Assembly: GCA_963713815.1 (NCBI GenBank) | Contig: CAVQNH010000042.1 | Span: 62,001 to 126,000, forward strand | Length of the DNA stretch: 64,000 nt | Direction of reading: 5' to 3' | DNA from: RYN-230 sp963713815 | GTDB taxonomy: Bacteria > Actinomycetota > Actinomycetes > Streptosporangiales > Streptosporangiaceae | Shown here: positions 8,378 to 17,440 of the stretch, in pieces | How positions within the stretch are numbered: position 1 is the first letter of the stretch | Layout: the number at the start of each line of letters is the position of its first letter | Translations under genes and position numbers: made by a program | The notes under the pieces: model-generated | The model's database searches: none | What the model was told of the DNA's origin: nothing | What the model saw: only the letters and a program-made list of their open reading frames with translations

Positions 8378-8527
8378 ATGATCAGCCTTAGCTGCGAGAA
8401 AGCGGACTGCGGGAAACCGCTGCTGACTTGCCGGGCCTGCCGGGGGCGGCCCGGCAAGGAATGCCGCCAGTGCGACACCACCGGAATGGTCTGCGCGGCT
8501 CACGACGGCCACTGGAGGGGCCGCTGA
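8378..8527 (+). CDS. small Cys-rich putative zinc-binding protein, 49 aa
   Basis: A short gene with a strong ribosome site: GGGAGGA at 8363-8369, then ATG 8378. The product has eight Cys and two His in zinc-ribbon-like spacing: C6, C11, then TCRAC (C18, C21), ECRQC (C29, C32), C39, and H42/H45 near the end. I do not recognise a named family. The pairing of CxxC motifs suggests one or two structural zinc sites, for example a small nucleic-acid or protein adaptor. It has its own start and a separate gene on each side. Codon use is GC3-rich like its neighbours, supporting real coding. Confidence 0.6.
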   Translation: MISLSCEKADCGKPLLTCRACRGRPGKECRQCDTTGMVCAAHDGHWRGR

Positions 8528-8628
8528 CCCGGAGCCAGGACCGGATCCCAGGCCCGGATCCCCGGCCCGGATCAGCCCGGATGAGCGGGACTGGGCTGTG
8601 AGCCGGGCCGCTAGCCCAGGGAGTGTGC

Positions 8629-9408
8629 GTGAGCTTATTCACCAGGGAGCAGCGTCCGCCGGTGGCCGCCGAGGAGCCAGGCCGCCCAGCCGCCGGTATC
8701 TCGGTGACCAGCGCCCTCGATCCGGATGGGTGCCTGCGGGTGCTCGGCCAGACCCTGCTGAGTTTCCGGGTGCCCGAGTACACCCACCTGCCCTCCTTCA
8801 CCAGCGTGGGCTGGGCCTGGGCCGGGGGGAGCGCCCCGGCCCCGGAGACCGTGATCATCTGCGCCGACCGCACTGGTGACGATGTGCTGGTGGCGCTCTG
8901 GCCGGCCCGCGGCGGGTCCCGGATCGGGCTGTTCCCGCTCACCGGCGGGGACGAGCAGGCGGACCGGCTGGACAGCTCGATGCTGGCCCCCTGGCGGCGG
9001 CACGACACGTCCCTGTCCGGGACGCCCGCCGGGCTGGAAGCCGGGCTGATCAGGCTGGCCCCGCCGGTGCTGGCCGCCGGTTACGCCGAGGAGATCGTGT
9101 CGGCGGCCGGATACCGGGCTTCCCGGCGGAACACGCAGGTCGTCATGCGGACCGCCGGGAGCCTGTTCCTGGCCCGCGCCCAGCAGTTCATCGAGCACCG
9201 GGAGCCCCGCATGGCCCGGCGGTTCGTGCGGCACCACCCCCTGCCCCAGCCGATGAGCGCGGCCACGCTCCAGGAGATCGTCGACGACCTGGCCCGCTGG
9301 AATCCCGGGGTGCTGCCCTACCTGCAGTGGATGCCGGTCCGCACCCGGGCCATCATGCTGGAGCGCTGCCAGGACCGGGAAACCTTCTGGGGTGGCCTCG
9401 ACCGGTAA
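8629..9408 (+). CDS. hypothetical protein
   Basis: 259 aa with no signal peptide or membrane segment. I recognise no domain. The middle is rich in Gly, Ala and Arg, and the C-terminal half is predicted helical with a basic stretch (EPRMARRFVRHHPLPQP) and a final WNPGVLPYLQWMPVRTRAIMLERCQDRETFWGGL. GTG 8629 with AGGGAG five bases upstream is preferred to the GTG two codons earlier. It lies between the small Cys-rich gene and the methyltransferase on the same strand, but gaps of 100-150 bp argue against tight co-translation. Confidence 0.7.
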   Translation: MSLFTREQRPPVAAEEPGRPAAGISVTSALDPDGCLRVLGQTLLSFRVPEYTHLPSFTSVGWAWAGGSAPAPETVIICADRTGDDVLVALWPARGGSRIGLFPLTGGDEQADRLDSSMLAPWRRHDTSLSGTPAGLEAGLIRLAPPVLAAGYAEEIVSAAGYRASRRNTQVVMRTAGSLFLARAQQFIEHREPRMARRFVRHHPLPQPMSAATLQEIVDDLARWNPGVLPYLQWMPVRTRAIMLERCQDRETFWGGLDR

Positions 9409-9554
9409 CCCGGCTGCCGGCTCGGGGCGCGACGCGGCCCGGGGCAGGCAGCGCACGGCCCGTGGCGCTCTCCCGTGCGGCTCCTTTGCCGTACCGGCAA
9501 CGAAACTTGCCCCCCGTGCCGCCCCGGGCCAGGGTCGTCACGGAGGTGCTTACC

Positions 9555-10232
9555 GTGCACGAGACCCACGATCATCACGATCCGCAGCATGACCACTCTG
9601 CGCCCGTGCAGTTCGACGAGGCGTTCTGGAACGAGCGGTACAGCTCCGCCACGGCGCTGTGGAGCGGCAACCCTAATCGCTACCTGGTCAGCGAGGCATC
9701 GGACCTGCAGCCCGGGACGGCTCTGGACGTCGGCTGCGGCGAGGGGGCGGACGCCCTCTGGCTGGCCGGGCGCGGCTGGCGGGTCACCGGCGCCGATGTG
9801 TCCACGGTCGCGCTCGGCCGGGCCGCCCGGCATGCGGCGCAGGCCGGGCCCGGGATCGCCGACCGGATCGGCTGGCTGCACGCCGACCTGATCGGCTGGG
9901 ATCCTGGCGGGAACCGCTACGACCTGGTCTCCAGCCAGTACCTGCACCTGCCGCCCAGCGCCCGGGAGGCGCTGCTGCGCGCCCTGGCGGGCGCGGTGGC
10001 GCCGGGCGGCTCGCTGCTGGTGGTCGGCCATCATCCCTCGGATCTGCAGACCACCATGCGCCGCCCGCAGATGCCCGAGCTGCTGTTCACCGGGGAGGAC
10101 ATCGCGGCCGTGCTCGACCCGCATGGCTGGAAGGTCGTGACCGACGAGGCGCCGCAGCGCTCGGTGACCGACCCGGAGGGCCGTCCGGTCGTGATCAGGG
10201 ACACCGTGTTCCGGGCCCGGCGCGGCGGCTAG
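9555..10232 (+). CDS. class I SAM-dependent methyltransferase
   Basis: 225 aa. Motif I is LDVGCGEGADALWLA, followed by VTGADVS (acidic end of beta-2) and later YDLVSSQYLHLP, the usual Rossmann-fold order for SAM methyltransferases. The N-terminus is unusually His/Asp-rich (VHETHDHHDPQHDHSAPVQFD), resembling a metal-binding tag. WNERYSSATALWSGNPNRYL is typical of the tellurite-resistance/TehB-like and thiopurine methyltransferase-like group. Start: GTG 9555 behind GGAGG with eight bases spacing. The substrate is unknown; metalloid or small thiol methylation is a guess. Confidence 0.82.
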   Translation: MHETHDHHDPQHDHSAPVQFDEAFWNERYSSATALWSGNPNRYLVSEASDLQPGTALDVGCGEGADALWLAGRGWRVTGADVSTVALGRAARHAAQAGPGIADRIGWLHADLIGWDPGGNRYDLVSSQYLHLPPSAREALLRALAGAVAPGGSLLVVGHHPSDLQTTMRRPQMPELLFTGEDIAAVLDPHGWKVVTDEAPQRSVTDPEGRPVVIRDTVFRARRGG

Positions 10233-10272
10233 AGTCCAGGCGGGTACGTGATCCAAACCGGAGGGAGACCCC

Positions 10273-10713
10273 ATGCCCACAAGAACTGCGCGGACCGGCT
10301 GGACGGGAACGCTCGAGCAGGGCTCAGGCCAGGTCGAGCTGACGAGCTCGGGACTCGGGACCTACGAGGTGTCCTTTCCCCATCGGGCGGCTGAGGAGGC
10401 CGGGGGCTACACCAGCCCCGAGGAACTGCTCGGGGCGGCCCACTCGGCCTGCTACGCGATGCAGCTTTCCGCGCTGATCGGCCAGGCGGGCGGCACCCCG
10501 CAGGCGCTCGACGTGCAGGCGGATGTGACCCTGGGACCCGATCCGGCGGGCGGATTCCGGCTGACCGGCATCAAGCTGACGGTCCGCGGCGAGGTCGAGG
10601 GCCTGGACGCCGCCCAGTTCATCAAGGCGGCCGAGGACGCCAAGGCCGGATGCCCGCTCAGCAAGGCGCTCACCGGGGTGGACATCACCCTGGACGCCCA
10701 GCTTGAGGGCTGA
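10273..10713 (+). CDS. OsmC-family peroxiredoxin (organic hydroperoxide reductase)
   Basis: 146 aa, the usual size. The two redox Cys lie in AAHSACYAMQL (peroxidatic) and AGCPLSKAL (resolving), in the OsmC rather than Ohr context. It reduces organic hydroperoxides in the cytoplasm. It is preceded by GGAGGGAG and starts at ATG 10273, only 40 bp after the methyltransferase stop, so the two may be co-transcribed. A hairpin follows the gene. Confidence 0.9.
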   Translation: MPTRTARTGWTGTLEQGSGQVELTSSGLGTYEVSFPHRAAEEAGGYTSPEELLGAAHSACYAMQLSALIGQAGGTPQALDVQADVTLGPDPAGGFRLTGIKLTVRGEVEGLDAAQFIKAAEDAKAGCPLSKALTGVDITLDAQLEG

Positions 10714-10760
10714 CCGCCTGATCGCCGGGCTCGCGTAAACCGCGATCCTGGCCGCGGCGA

Positions 10761-10802
10761 GCGCCCGTTCCCCCAGCGTGAGCACCCGGGGGGCGGGCGT
10801 TT
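10761..10802 (+). terminator. terminator-like hairpin after osmC
   Basis: An imperfect GC stem (GCGCCCGTTCCCC, 13-nt loop, GGGGGGCGGGCG) is followed by TTT at 10800-10802. It lies between two convergent genes, about 50 bp past the OsmC stop. Confidence 0.45.
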
Positions 10803-10838
10803 CCCGTGCGGTCACGATGGGCGGCGGTCCCGGGCGAT

Positions 10839-11153
10839 TTACCGGGTGGCGGTGGCCTGGGCGGCGTAATCGGCGACGGCGGCCCGGATTACCCCGACCA
10901 TCGCGGCCCGGTCCCGGGGGAAGGGATGGTTGCCGTCCGCGTCCGCGAACGTCGCGTCGTGCAGCAGCCGGGCGGAGCTTTCGGTCCAGCCGGGGCTGCT
11001 CAGGCGCACGGTCCCCGAGTACTGGCGGTGGTTGATCCCGAACCCCGGCCCGGTGCTCACGGTCGCGACATCGGAGCCGGTCAGCCGTCCCTGGGTGAAG
11101 GCCGCGGTCACCGGTCCTAACGGGGTGGTCAGATCCACGGTGTGCTCGTGCAT
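10839..11153 (-). CDS. hypothetical protein
   Basis: 104 aa, soluble, no recognised domain. It begins MHEHTVDLTTPLGPVTAAFTQ and is mostly alternating hydrophobic residues, consistent with a small beta-rich fold, with a helical C-terminus (RAAMVGVIRAAVADYAAQA). The ATG at 11151-11153 has GGGAG seven bases upstream, better than the longer frame to 11213. It lies downstream of the conservon on the same strand but 124 bp away, so membership in that operon is unclear. Confidence 0.6.
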   Translation of the reverse strand: MHEHTVDLTTPLGPVTAAFTQGRLTGSDVATVSTGPGFGINHRQYSGTVRLSSPGWTESSARLLHDATFADADGNHPFPRDRAAMVGVIRAAVADYAAQATATR

Positions 11154-11277
11154 CGGGTACTCCCAGTGCCGACTCGGCCGCCCCCCGTAGCTGGCATCAG
11201 GGTACCCCGGCATATCCGCGGTAACCAGACCGTCCTGGGCCGCGGGATCTGCGTCCGCCCCCGCCGGACCGGCCGGG

Positions 11278-11913
11278 CTAGCGGCTGCCCAGATGCACGG
11301 TCATGGCGTGCTGGACCAGGGTGACCAGGGTCGTCTTGGCTGATGTCCGGGTGCGCGCGTCGCACTCGATGACCGGGACCTGCTGGTTCACCGACAGCGC
11401 CTCCTGCACGTCGGCGACGGTGTGCGGGTACTCGCCGTGGAAGCCGTTGACGCCGATCACGAACGGCAGATCCGCGGCCTCGAAGTAGTCGACCGCCGGG
11501 AAAGAGTCCGCCAGCCGCCGGCTGTCCACCAGGACCACGGCCCCGATGGCCCCCTCGATGAGGTCATCCCACATGAACCAGAAGCGCTGCTGCCCGGGCG
11601 TGCCGAACAGGTACAGGACCAGCCCGGCGTCCAGCGTCGCCCGCCCGAAGTCCATCGCCACCGTGGTGGTCGTCTTCTCCGGCACGCCGGACAGGTCATC
11701 CACGCCGCCGCTCGCCGAGGTCAGCGCGGCCTCGGTGGTCAGCGGCGTGATCTCCGAGACCGATCCGACGAACGTGGTCTTGCCCACCCCGAAACCGCCC
11801 GCAATAACGATCTTCACGGACGTCATCGCCGCGTTCCCTGGATCGTCCCGGAGGCCCGGATCGCCCCGGGAGGCCGGATCGCCCCGGGAGGACTGTGCGC
11901 TTGCGTAATCCAC
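11278..11913 (-). CDS. conservon small GTP-binding protein (CvnD-like)
   Basis: 211 aa Ras/MglA-like GTPase of the actinobacterial conservon group. G1 is GGFGVGKTTFV, G3 is LFGTPGQQRF, and the region expected for G4 is VNGFHG rather than NKxD, as usual in this family. TTEAALTSASGG follows the P-loop as in other CvnD proteins. In streptomycetes CvnD works with the sensor kinase CvnA, roadblock protein CvnB and CvnC as a membrane-associated complex. It starts at GTG 11913 with GGAAAGG upstream, 47 bp after cvnB. The position normally occupied by cvnC (DUF742) between cvnB and cvnD is empty. Confidence 0.88.
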   Translation of the reverse strand: MDYASAQSSRGDPASRGDPGLRDDPGNAAMTSVKIVIAGGFGVGKTTFVGSVSEITPLTTEAALTSASGGVDDLSGVPEKTTTTVAMDFGRATLDAGLVLYLFGTPGQQRFWFMWDDLIEGAIGAVVLVDSRRLADSFPAVDYFEAADLPFVIGVNGFHGEYPHTVADVQEALSVNQQVPVIECDARTRTSAKTTLVTLVQHAMTVHLGSR

Positions 11914-11960
11914 TGGGTACCTTTCCGCGCAGGTGCGAGCGGGGCATGCCCGTTCCGGGA

Positions 11961-12383
11961 CTAACTGCCGTTCCGGGCGCGCAGCGCGCCGCGAGGTTCA
12001 GGCGTGAGGGCGTGCCCGACCCGGTCCACGAGCAACGCCATCTCGTAGGCCACCAGGCCCATGTCGCAATCGTCGGACGCCAGCACGGCCAGGCTCGACC
12101 CGTCGCTGACCGCCATCACGAGCAGCACGCCGCTCCGCATCTCGACGATCGTCTGGGTGACTGGGCCGCCTTCGAAGACCCGCGCCGCCCCTTGCGTGAG
12201 GCTGGTCAGGCCGGAGGTCACCGCGGCGAGCTGGTCCGCCCGGTCCTTCGGGAAGCCGTCCGAGTAGGCCAGCGGCAGGCCGTCAGCCGACACCACGATG
12301 GCGTGGGCGACCGAAGGCACCCGCTCGGCGAAATCAGTGATCAGCCAGTTCAGGTCCTGGACCGGCGACGTCAGCGGGCTCAC
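11961..12383 (-). CDS. conservon roadblock/LC7 protein (CvnB-like)
   Basis: 140 aa. One Roadblock/LC7 domain fills the protein: LNWLITDFAERVPSVAHAIVVSADGLPLAYSDGFP, then RADQLAAVTSGLTSLTQGAARVFEGG and a final VAYEMALLVDRVG. These proteins bind and modulate the MglA-like GTPase of the same module and may act as its GAP or scaffold. GTG start at 12381-12383 behind AGAGGGGA. It lies between cvnA and cvnD, all on one strand. Confidence 0.9.
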   Translation of the reverse strand: MSPLTSPVQDLNWLITDFAERVPSVAHAIVVSADGLPLAYSDGFPKDRADQLAAVTSGLTSLTQGAARVFEGGPVTQTIVEMRSGVLLVMAVSDGSSLAVLASDDCDMGLVAYEMALLVDRVGHALTPEPRGALRARNGS

Positions 12384-12448
12384 GATTCCCCTCTCTGCCC
12401 GGCCCTGCGAGGCCAGCTGGATGGCCGCGGCCCTCCGGGGTGCGGCGC

Positions 12449-12538
12449 GGTGTTATGAGGCACGGTGTTATGAGGCACGGTGTTATGAGGCACGGTGCCA
12501 CGAGGCACGGGGTCACGAGGCACGGGGTCAGGAAGCAC
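12449..12538. repeat. six 15-bp tandem repeats at the cvnA-cvnB junction
   Basis: Six consecutive 15-bp units fill this span. The first three are identical (GGTGTTATGAGGCAC), the next three diverge (GGTGCCACGAGGCAC, GGGGTCACGAGGCAC, GGGGTCAGGAAGCAC). The last unit contains the cvnA stop (TCA at 12528-12530 on the plus strand). The array therefore lies in the transcribed spacer between cvnA and cvnB. Confidence 0.92.
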
Positions 12539-15463
12539 GGTCGGCCTCGTCGCCCATGGGCGTCTCGTCCTCCGGCCCGCTCGCGCGTGCCTTCCTGATT
12601 CCTTGCTGGAAGCTCGACAGCCGCTGCCTGGTCTGTGAGGCGGACCGCCCGGGCACGGGCGGCGCCTGCGCCACCGGGCCCGCACCGCCGGGCACCAGGT
12701 TCGCCTTGGGCACCCGCTTGGGCAGTCCTGCCTCGGTGGTATCGGCGAACACCGGCGCCCGTACCGCCTCCGCCGCCTGCCATCCGGCATCCGCGGGCGA
12801 TGACCAGACGGTCTCCGCCACCTCCGGTGGCGAGTCGGGCCGGCTCACCGGATGGCCGCCCCGCCGGAACCAGTCGGATTCCACCGATTCGAAAATGGGC
12901 AGGCGGTTCTCCGTCCCGGTGCTCTCGGCAGGCGGGAGGATCACCTGGCGGGCCTCCGGGACGGGTCCCGGAGGGCCGGCGGCGGGCCTGGCCATGCCGG
13001 TCCCGGTCCCGATCCCGGTCCCGATCCCGTTCGCCGACACTCGCGGGACCGGAGACGGGGCCGGGACCAGCGTGCTGGCGTCCGGGCGGGCGCCGGTCTC
13101 CGCCGCCGCGTCCCCGGGCGGTGGCCCGGCTGGCCCAGCGGCCCCCGCCGGCCCGCCGCGGGCCGCGCCGGCCGGCTCTCCGCCGCCGGCCACGTGATCG
13201 TCGGCTGATCGTCGTCGCCGTTAACCGCCAGGCCCGTGTCCATCCAGGAGGTCGCGCCCGCCGTGCTGGGTTCCCCCAGCGGGCGCAGATCCACCAGGGA
13301 CGCCGCGGCGGTCTGCGTGATCACCTCGTCGGGCAGCCACACCAGCGCGGTCAGGCCGCCCTTGGACGCGGGCCGGAGCCGGACATGGATCCCGTGCCTG
13401 GCGGCCAGCCGGGCGACGACGAACAGGCCCATCCGGCGGGACACCGCGACGTCCACGACCGGGGGGTTGTCCAGCCGCCAGTTGGCGTGGGCTATCTCCT
13501 CCGCGCCCATCCCGACGCCCTGGTCGGTGATGTCCAGCAGGACGCCGCCGCTATTGAGCGAGTACCCCGACACGTGGACCAGGGATTCCGCGGAGGAGAA
13601 CGCGGTCGCGTTCTCGGCCAGCTCGGAGAGCAGGTGAACGACGTCGTTGACCGCCTGCCCGCGGACCGAGATGCCCGGCTGGATGTCCGGCACCACCCGC
13701 TCGTAATGCTCGATCTCGGACACCGCGGCGCGGAGCACGTTCACCAGCGCCACCGGCTCGCTCCACCGCTTCGACAGCTCGTGGCCCGCCAGGACCAGCA
13801 GGTTCTCGGAGTTGCGGCGCATCCGGGTGGCCAGGTGGTCCATCTGGAACAGGTTCGAGAGCCGCTCGGAATCCTGCTCGCCCTGCTCCAGGTCGTCGAT
13901 GAGGCGGATCTGGCGCTCCACCAGCGTCTGGCTCCGGCGGGACAGGTTCACGAACATCGCGTTGATGTTCCCGCGCAGCGCGGCCTCGTTGGCCGCCAGC
14001 CGCACCGCCTCCCGGTGAACCTGGTCGAACGCCCGGGCGACCTCGCCGATCTCGTCGGTGGAGTCCACGTCGATCGGGGGCACCTCCGGCGGCGCGTCGC
14101 CGCCGCCCCCGCTCATCAGGCGGACGGTCTCGGGGAGCCGTTCCCCCGCCACCTCGAGCGCGCCGGTCCGCAGCTGCTGCAGCGGCCGGGTCATGGAACG
14201 GCCCAGGGCCACGGTGAACAGCAGCGCCAGCGCCAGGACCACGATGACCGCGAACGCCTCGATCAGCGCCGCCGTGATCGCCTTGCCGCGCAGCGAGCCG
14301 CTCTGGGCGATGACCGAGTTCATCAGCCCCTGCTCGACCGAGTGCAGGCTGGCCACCAGGTACGCGGAACCGCTGGCCGCATTGGTGAAGGCCGGGTTCT
14401 CCGCCGACGAGCCGCCGCCCTGGGCCAGCGCGATGGCCTGCTGTATCTGCGCCTGCGCCCGGTCGGCCAGCGAGGAGGACAGGTCGCTGTCGTAGAGGTG
14501 ACGCTGGCTGCTGGTGGCGGTCAGGCTGAACTGGGCCAGGTCAGCCTGCTGCTCAGCCTGCGCCGCGTTGATGGCGGACAGCTGCCCGGGCTGGAACTGG
14601 TTCGCGCCGACCAGGTCCGGGGTGAGGGCGGAGGTGAGGATGGCCTGCTGCTGGGACACCGCTTCTTTCGAGGCGGAGATGAGACCCACCACCCGCGCCG
14701 TGTCGGCCAGGGCCGCGTCGTTGCTGCCCGTGGCGATCTCGCCCTCGAGGGCGAGGAGCTGGCTGATCGTGGCGGCGTACTCCTGGATCACCGCGAGCGA
14801 GGGGATCCGGGTGCTGGTCGCGACGCTGCGGAGGGCGGGGAGCCCGTCGATCGCGGTGATGGCTCCCCTGGCCTCCTGCTGGGCCACGGCCGGATAGGAC
14901 GAGCCGATGGTGGCGGCCCGGCTTCGCACCTGGGCCGCGAGCTGGTCGGTGGCCCGGTGGTCCTGGGCCAGCACCGCCAGCTGGGGGGATCCGGCTGTGC
15001 CGGGCGAGCCGCGGCCCCCGCCGGCCAGGCCCGTGGTGACGTACCTGATGGTGTCCTCGCGTTCGGCCTGCAGGGCCTGGACGAGGTTGGTGATCTTGCC
15101 GCCCAGCCGGGAGAACTGCTCGACCCGCTGGTAGGCCTGGGCGCTGCGAGCGGACGCGACCACGCTGACGCCACCGAGGATCACGGCCGCTAACGTCGGC
15201 AGCAGGACCAGCAGCAGCAGGCGCGACCGGACCCGCCAGTTCTTCAGCGCGAAGCGGGAGGCCGGCGGCGGCGGAGCAGGGACTGCCGGCGGGCTGGCCT
15301 GCGGGACCATGCCGTTGCCTGCCGCCCCTGCCCCGCCCGGCGCGCCGCCGTCGCCGGCGAAGGTGCCGCTCCCGTTGAGAAGAGCAACTGGTGCCGTGAG
15401 CAGCAGCGGGCGGCTGGCCGCGTCATGGGCCGCCGCGTCTGCTCTCCCTCGCCTGGATCCCAC
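12528..15463 (-). CDS. conservon sensor histidine kinase (CvnA-like), one frameshift near 13180
   Basis: About 978 aa once the break is bridged. Order: Ala/Pro-rich N-terminus, membrane helix at about residues 82-102, an extracytoplasmic nitrate-sensor-like helical domain, a second membrane helix (ALIEAFAVIVVLALALLFTVALG), HAMP (RSMTRPLQQLRTGALEVAGE), a degenerate dimerisation region, then an HATPase with LLSELAENATAFS and DQGVGMG. The long tail resumes in another frame and carries the conserved phrases LPIFESVESDWFRRG, GLPKRVPKANLVPG and RLSSFQQGIRKAR. One base appears missing in the GGCGGCGGA area around 13175-13195. Start: GTG 15463 with GAGG nine bases upstream; the frame is open to 15598. 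Confidence 0.85.
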
Positions 15464-15851
15464 AGTTTCTGCACCTCTCAACCCGGAAAATGGCAGGCGC
15501 CCGCCGAGCTGCAGGCACCGACGTGGACCCGGAATGGCAGCTCCGGTCGCTGGCAAACCATTCTCAGCTCGGGCCCTGGCCGCAGAGCCAGGAGCCACTC
15601 TAACGCCCGGAGGAGCATCTCGGGCTAATTGTTACCACTGTTGCTAAACCTCGCCAAGAGGGCGGGCGAGTTTGCAGTAAAGCGTGACAATCTGGCCCCA
15701 CGCCCCGCCCAGGCGGGCTAGCCTATGCTGCAAGTCAGGCGATATTACTACCTTTCTTCGGAATTCCCAGGGCGCTGCTATATCACTTAGCAAATTACAA
15801 TTTCCGTTCTGGCGCTTTATCGGCTCGCCGGACTTTATCCAAGGAGGCTCC
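15464..15851. other. divergent intergenic region, no gene seen
   Basis: 388 bp between the cvnA start and the plus-strand lipoprotein gene. The half next to cvnA is GC-rich; the half from about 15625 to 15845 is clearly more AT-rich and must hold the promoter of the lipoprotein gene. A strong AAGGAGG ribosome site lies at 15841-15847. I see no convincing -35/-10 pair. Confidence 0.6.
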
Positions 15852-16880
15852 ATGAGGCTTGTTCGGGCCCGGACCCGCGGAGAGCATGCACGGCTGGGCC
15901 GCCGGTCACGCGCGGCGCTGGTAGCCGCCTCGCTGGCGTTGCTCGCGTCCGGATGCCACGTCCCGGGAGCCTCGCCGGGCCAGGCGGCGGGGAGCCAGCA
16001 GATCACGGTGGCGGTCGTGCCCGGCTTCGCGAATGCGCCGCTGCAGGTGGCCGTCCAGGACGGGCTGTTCGCCCAGCGCCACCTGGACGTGACGGTGCAG
16101 ACGTACCAGACCCTCCAGCAGGCGTACGGGGCCTTGACCAGCGGCCAGGCGAACGTGATCAGCGGCGACTACGCCGGGCTGCTCTACGCGCAGGCCGCCC
16201 GCGCCCGGGCCGGGCTGCGGCTGATCGCGGACGGCTACGACGCCACGCCGGGGGTGATGGAGGTGCTGACCCTGCCCGGCTCCGCCATCACGACCCCCCA
16301 GGACCTGCAGGGCAAGGCGGTCGCCACGCCGCCGCGGGAACTCGCCCCCTTCTCGGCCGACGCCCCCTATAACGTCGAGACGCTGACGGCGGAGGCGGTG
16401 CTGCAGAGCGACAGCGTGAGCCCTTCCAGCGTCCTGTGGACGGCCATGCCCTCGGGGAACATGATCACTGCCCTGCGCGATCACCAGGTCAGCGCCATCG
16501 TGGCCACCCAGCCGTACATCTTGCAGGCCGAAACCGAACTCGGGGCGGTCGAGCTGTTCGACGTCTGCAGCGGCGTGACCGCCAACCTGCCGCTCTCCGG
16601 GTACTTCACCACCGCGGTCTTCGCCCGCGGGCATGCTGCGTCCCTGCGTGGTTTCCGGTCCGCCCTCAACGCGGCGAAGGCGAGCACGGCTCAGCTCAGC
16701 ACGGCCCGCTCGGCGCTGGGAACCCTGCCGGGGATGTCCGCCCGGGAGGCCGCCCTCGTCACGATCGGGCAGTACCCCACGTTCCTGAGCGTCGGGCAGG
16801 TGCAGCGGGTCGCGGACCTCATGTACGGCACCGGGATGATCCGCACCACGATCCCCGTGAAGAGCCTGGTGCTGCGTTAG
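15852..16880 (+). CDS. ABC transporter substrate-binding lipoprotein (NMT1/SsuA-like)
   Basis: 342 aa. A lipoprotein signal (LVAASLALLASGC, lipid on the Cys at about residue 36) precedes a periplasmic-binding fold of the NMT1/THI5/SsuA class: ITVAVVPGFANAPLQVAVQDGLFAQRHLDVTVQTYQ, then GQANVISGDYAGLLYAQAA and VATQPYILQAE. Such proteins bind taurine, sulfonates, nitrate or pyrimidine precursors; the ligand cannot be read. ATG 15852 has AAGGAGG five bases upstream. No permease or ATPase gene of this class is next to it, so it is an orphan receptor here. Confidence 0.82.
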   Translation: MRLVRARTRGEHARLGRRSRAALVAASLALLASGCHVPGASPGQAAGSQQITVAVVPGFANAPLQVAVQDGLFAQRHLDVTVQTYQTLQQAYGALTSGQANVISGDYAGLLYAQAARARAGLRLIADGYDATPGVMEVLTLPGSAITTPQDLQGKAVATPPRELAPFSADAPYNVETLTAEAVLQSDSVSPSSVLWTAMPSGNMITALRDHQVSAIVATQPYILQAETELGAVELFDVCSGVTANLPLSGYFTTAVFARGHAASLRGFRSALNAAKASTAQLSTARSALGTLPGMSAREAALVTIGQYPTFLSVGQVQRVADLMYGTGMIRTTIPVKSLVLR

Positions 16881-16979
16881 TCCGGGGGGGCGACCCCCCT
16901 GGACCCCCCGCCATTCGCCGGACTCGGCGAGGACACGCCTGCGGCGCGCCTCCCCTCGCCGGCAAATAGGCGCTGGCTG
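16880..16979 (+). repeat. left copy of a ~100-bp inverted repeat element
   Basis: The element begins at the stop codon of the lipoprotein gene (GTCCGGGGGGGCGACCCCCC...) and includes CCCCGCCATTCGCCGGAC, ACACGCCTGCGGCGCGCC and CGCTGGCTG. The same ordered blocks recur in inverted orientation at 17441-17534. Both copies lie directly after the stop of the adjoining gene and read in the same direction as that gene. Confidence 0.8.
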
Positions 16980-17104
16980 AGCGGGATGCGCCTGCGGCGC
17001 TCCGCTCTACTGGTCCGGCCAGCTGCACCCCTGGAACCCCGTCGGCGGCTGGCTCGGAGAGAACGCCCCGTCTGCCCCTGGAGGGCGCCCCCAAGCCGCC
17101 CTCA

Positions 17105-17166
17105 GCGATTCGTGATCATGGGATCACTGGGGCCAGAGCAACAGCGATCCCATGATCACGAATCGC
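17105..17166. repeat. perfect 21-bp inverted repeat (hairpin)
   Basis: Two perfectly complementary 21-base arms, 17105-17125 and 17146-17166, centre on GTGATCATGGGATC and enclose a 20-nt loop. The base composition is far lower in GC than the flanks. It lies inside the gene-free region between two convergent genes, so it could act as a bidirectional terminator or be the remains of a mobile element end. Confidence 0.85.
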
Positions 17167-17440
17167 GGTGCGAAGCGTGAGGGATTGATGTGACCGCCGG
17201 GACTGGTGATGCGGTGCCGCAGCGACCCCGCGGCCCAGGGCGACCCAGCTGTCCCAAAAGCACTGCTCACGCGAGCGCGCTGCTCACACAAAGCGCTGAG
17301 GCCGGTGCTGGCCCGGCCGACGGGGAGGGTGCTGATCTCGCGGGTGGCCTCGTAGAAGTAGATCGCCTGGCGCACACCCCCCGGCGAGGGGCGCGCCTCC
17401 GCTCGCTGGCGAATGGCGGGGGGCCAAGGGCACCAGCCAG

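Noticed and set aside
12449..12538. Possible CRISPR-like array
   Set aside because: Units are 15 bp, directly adjacent with no spacers. This is a plain tandem repeat.
17124..17375. 83-codon minus frame in the repeat region
   Set aside because: It runs through the hairpin, has no ribosome site and shows no domain. It may be a relic but cannot be supported as a gene.
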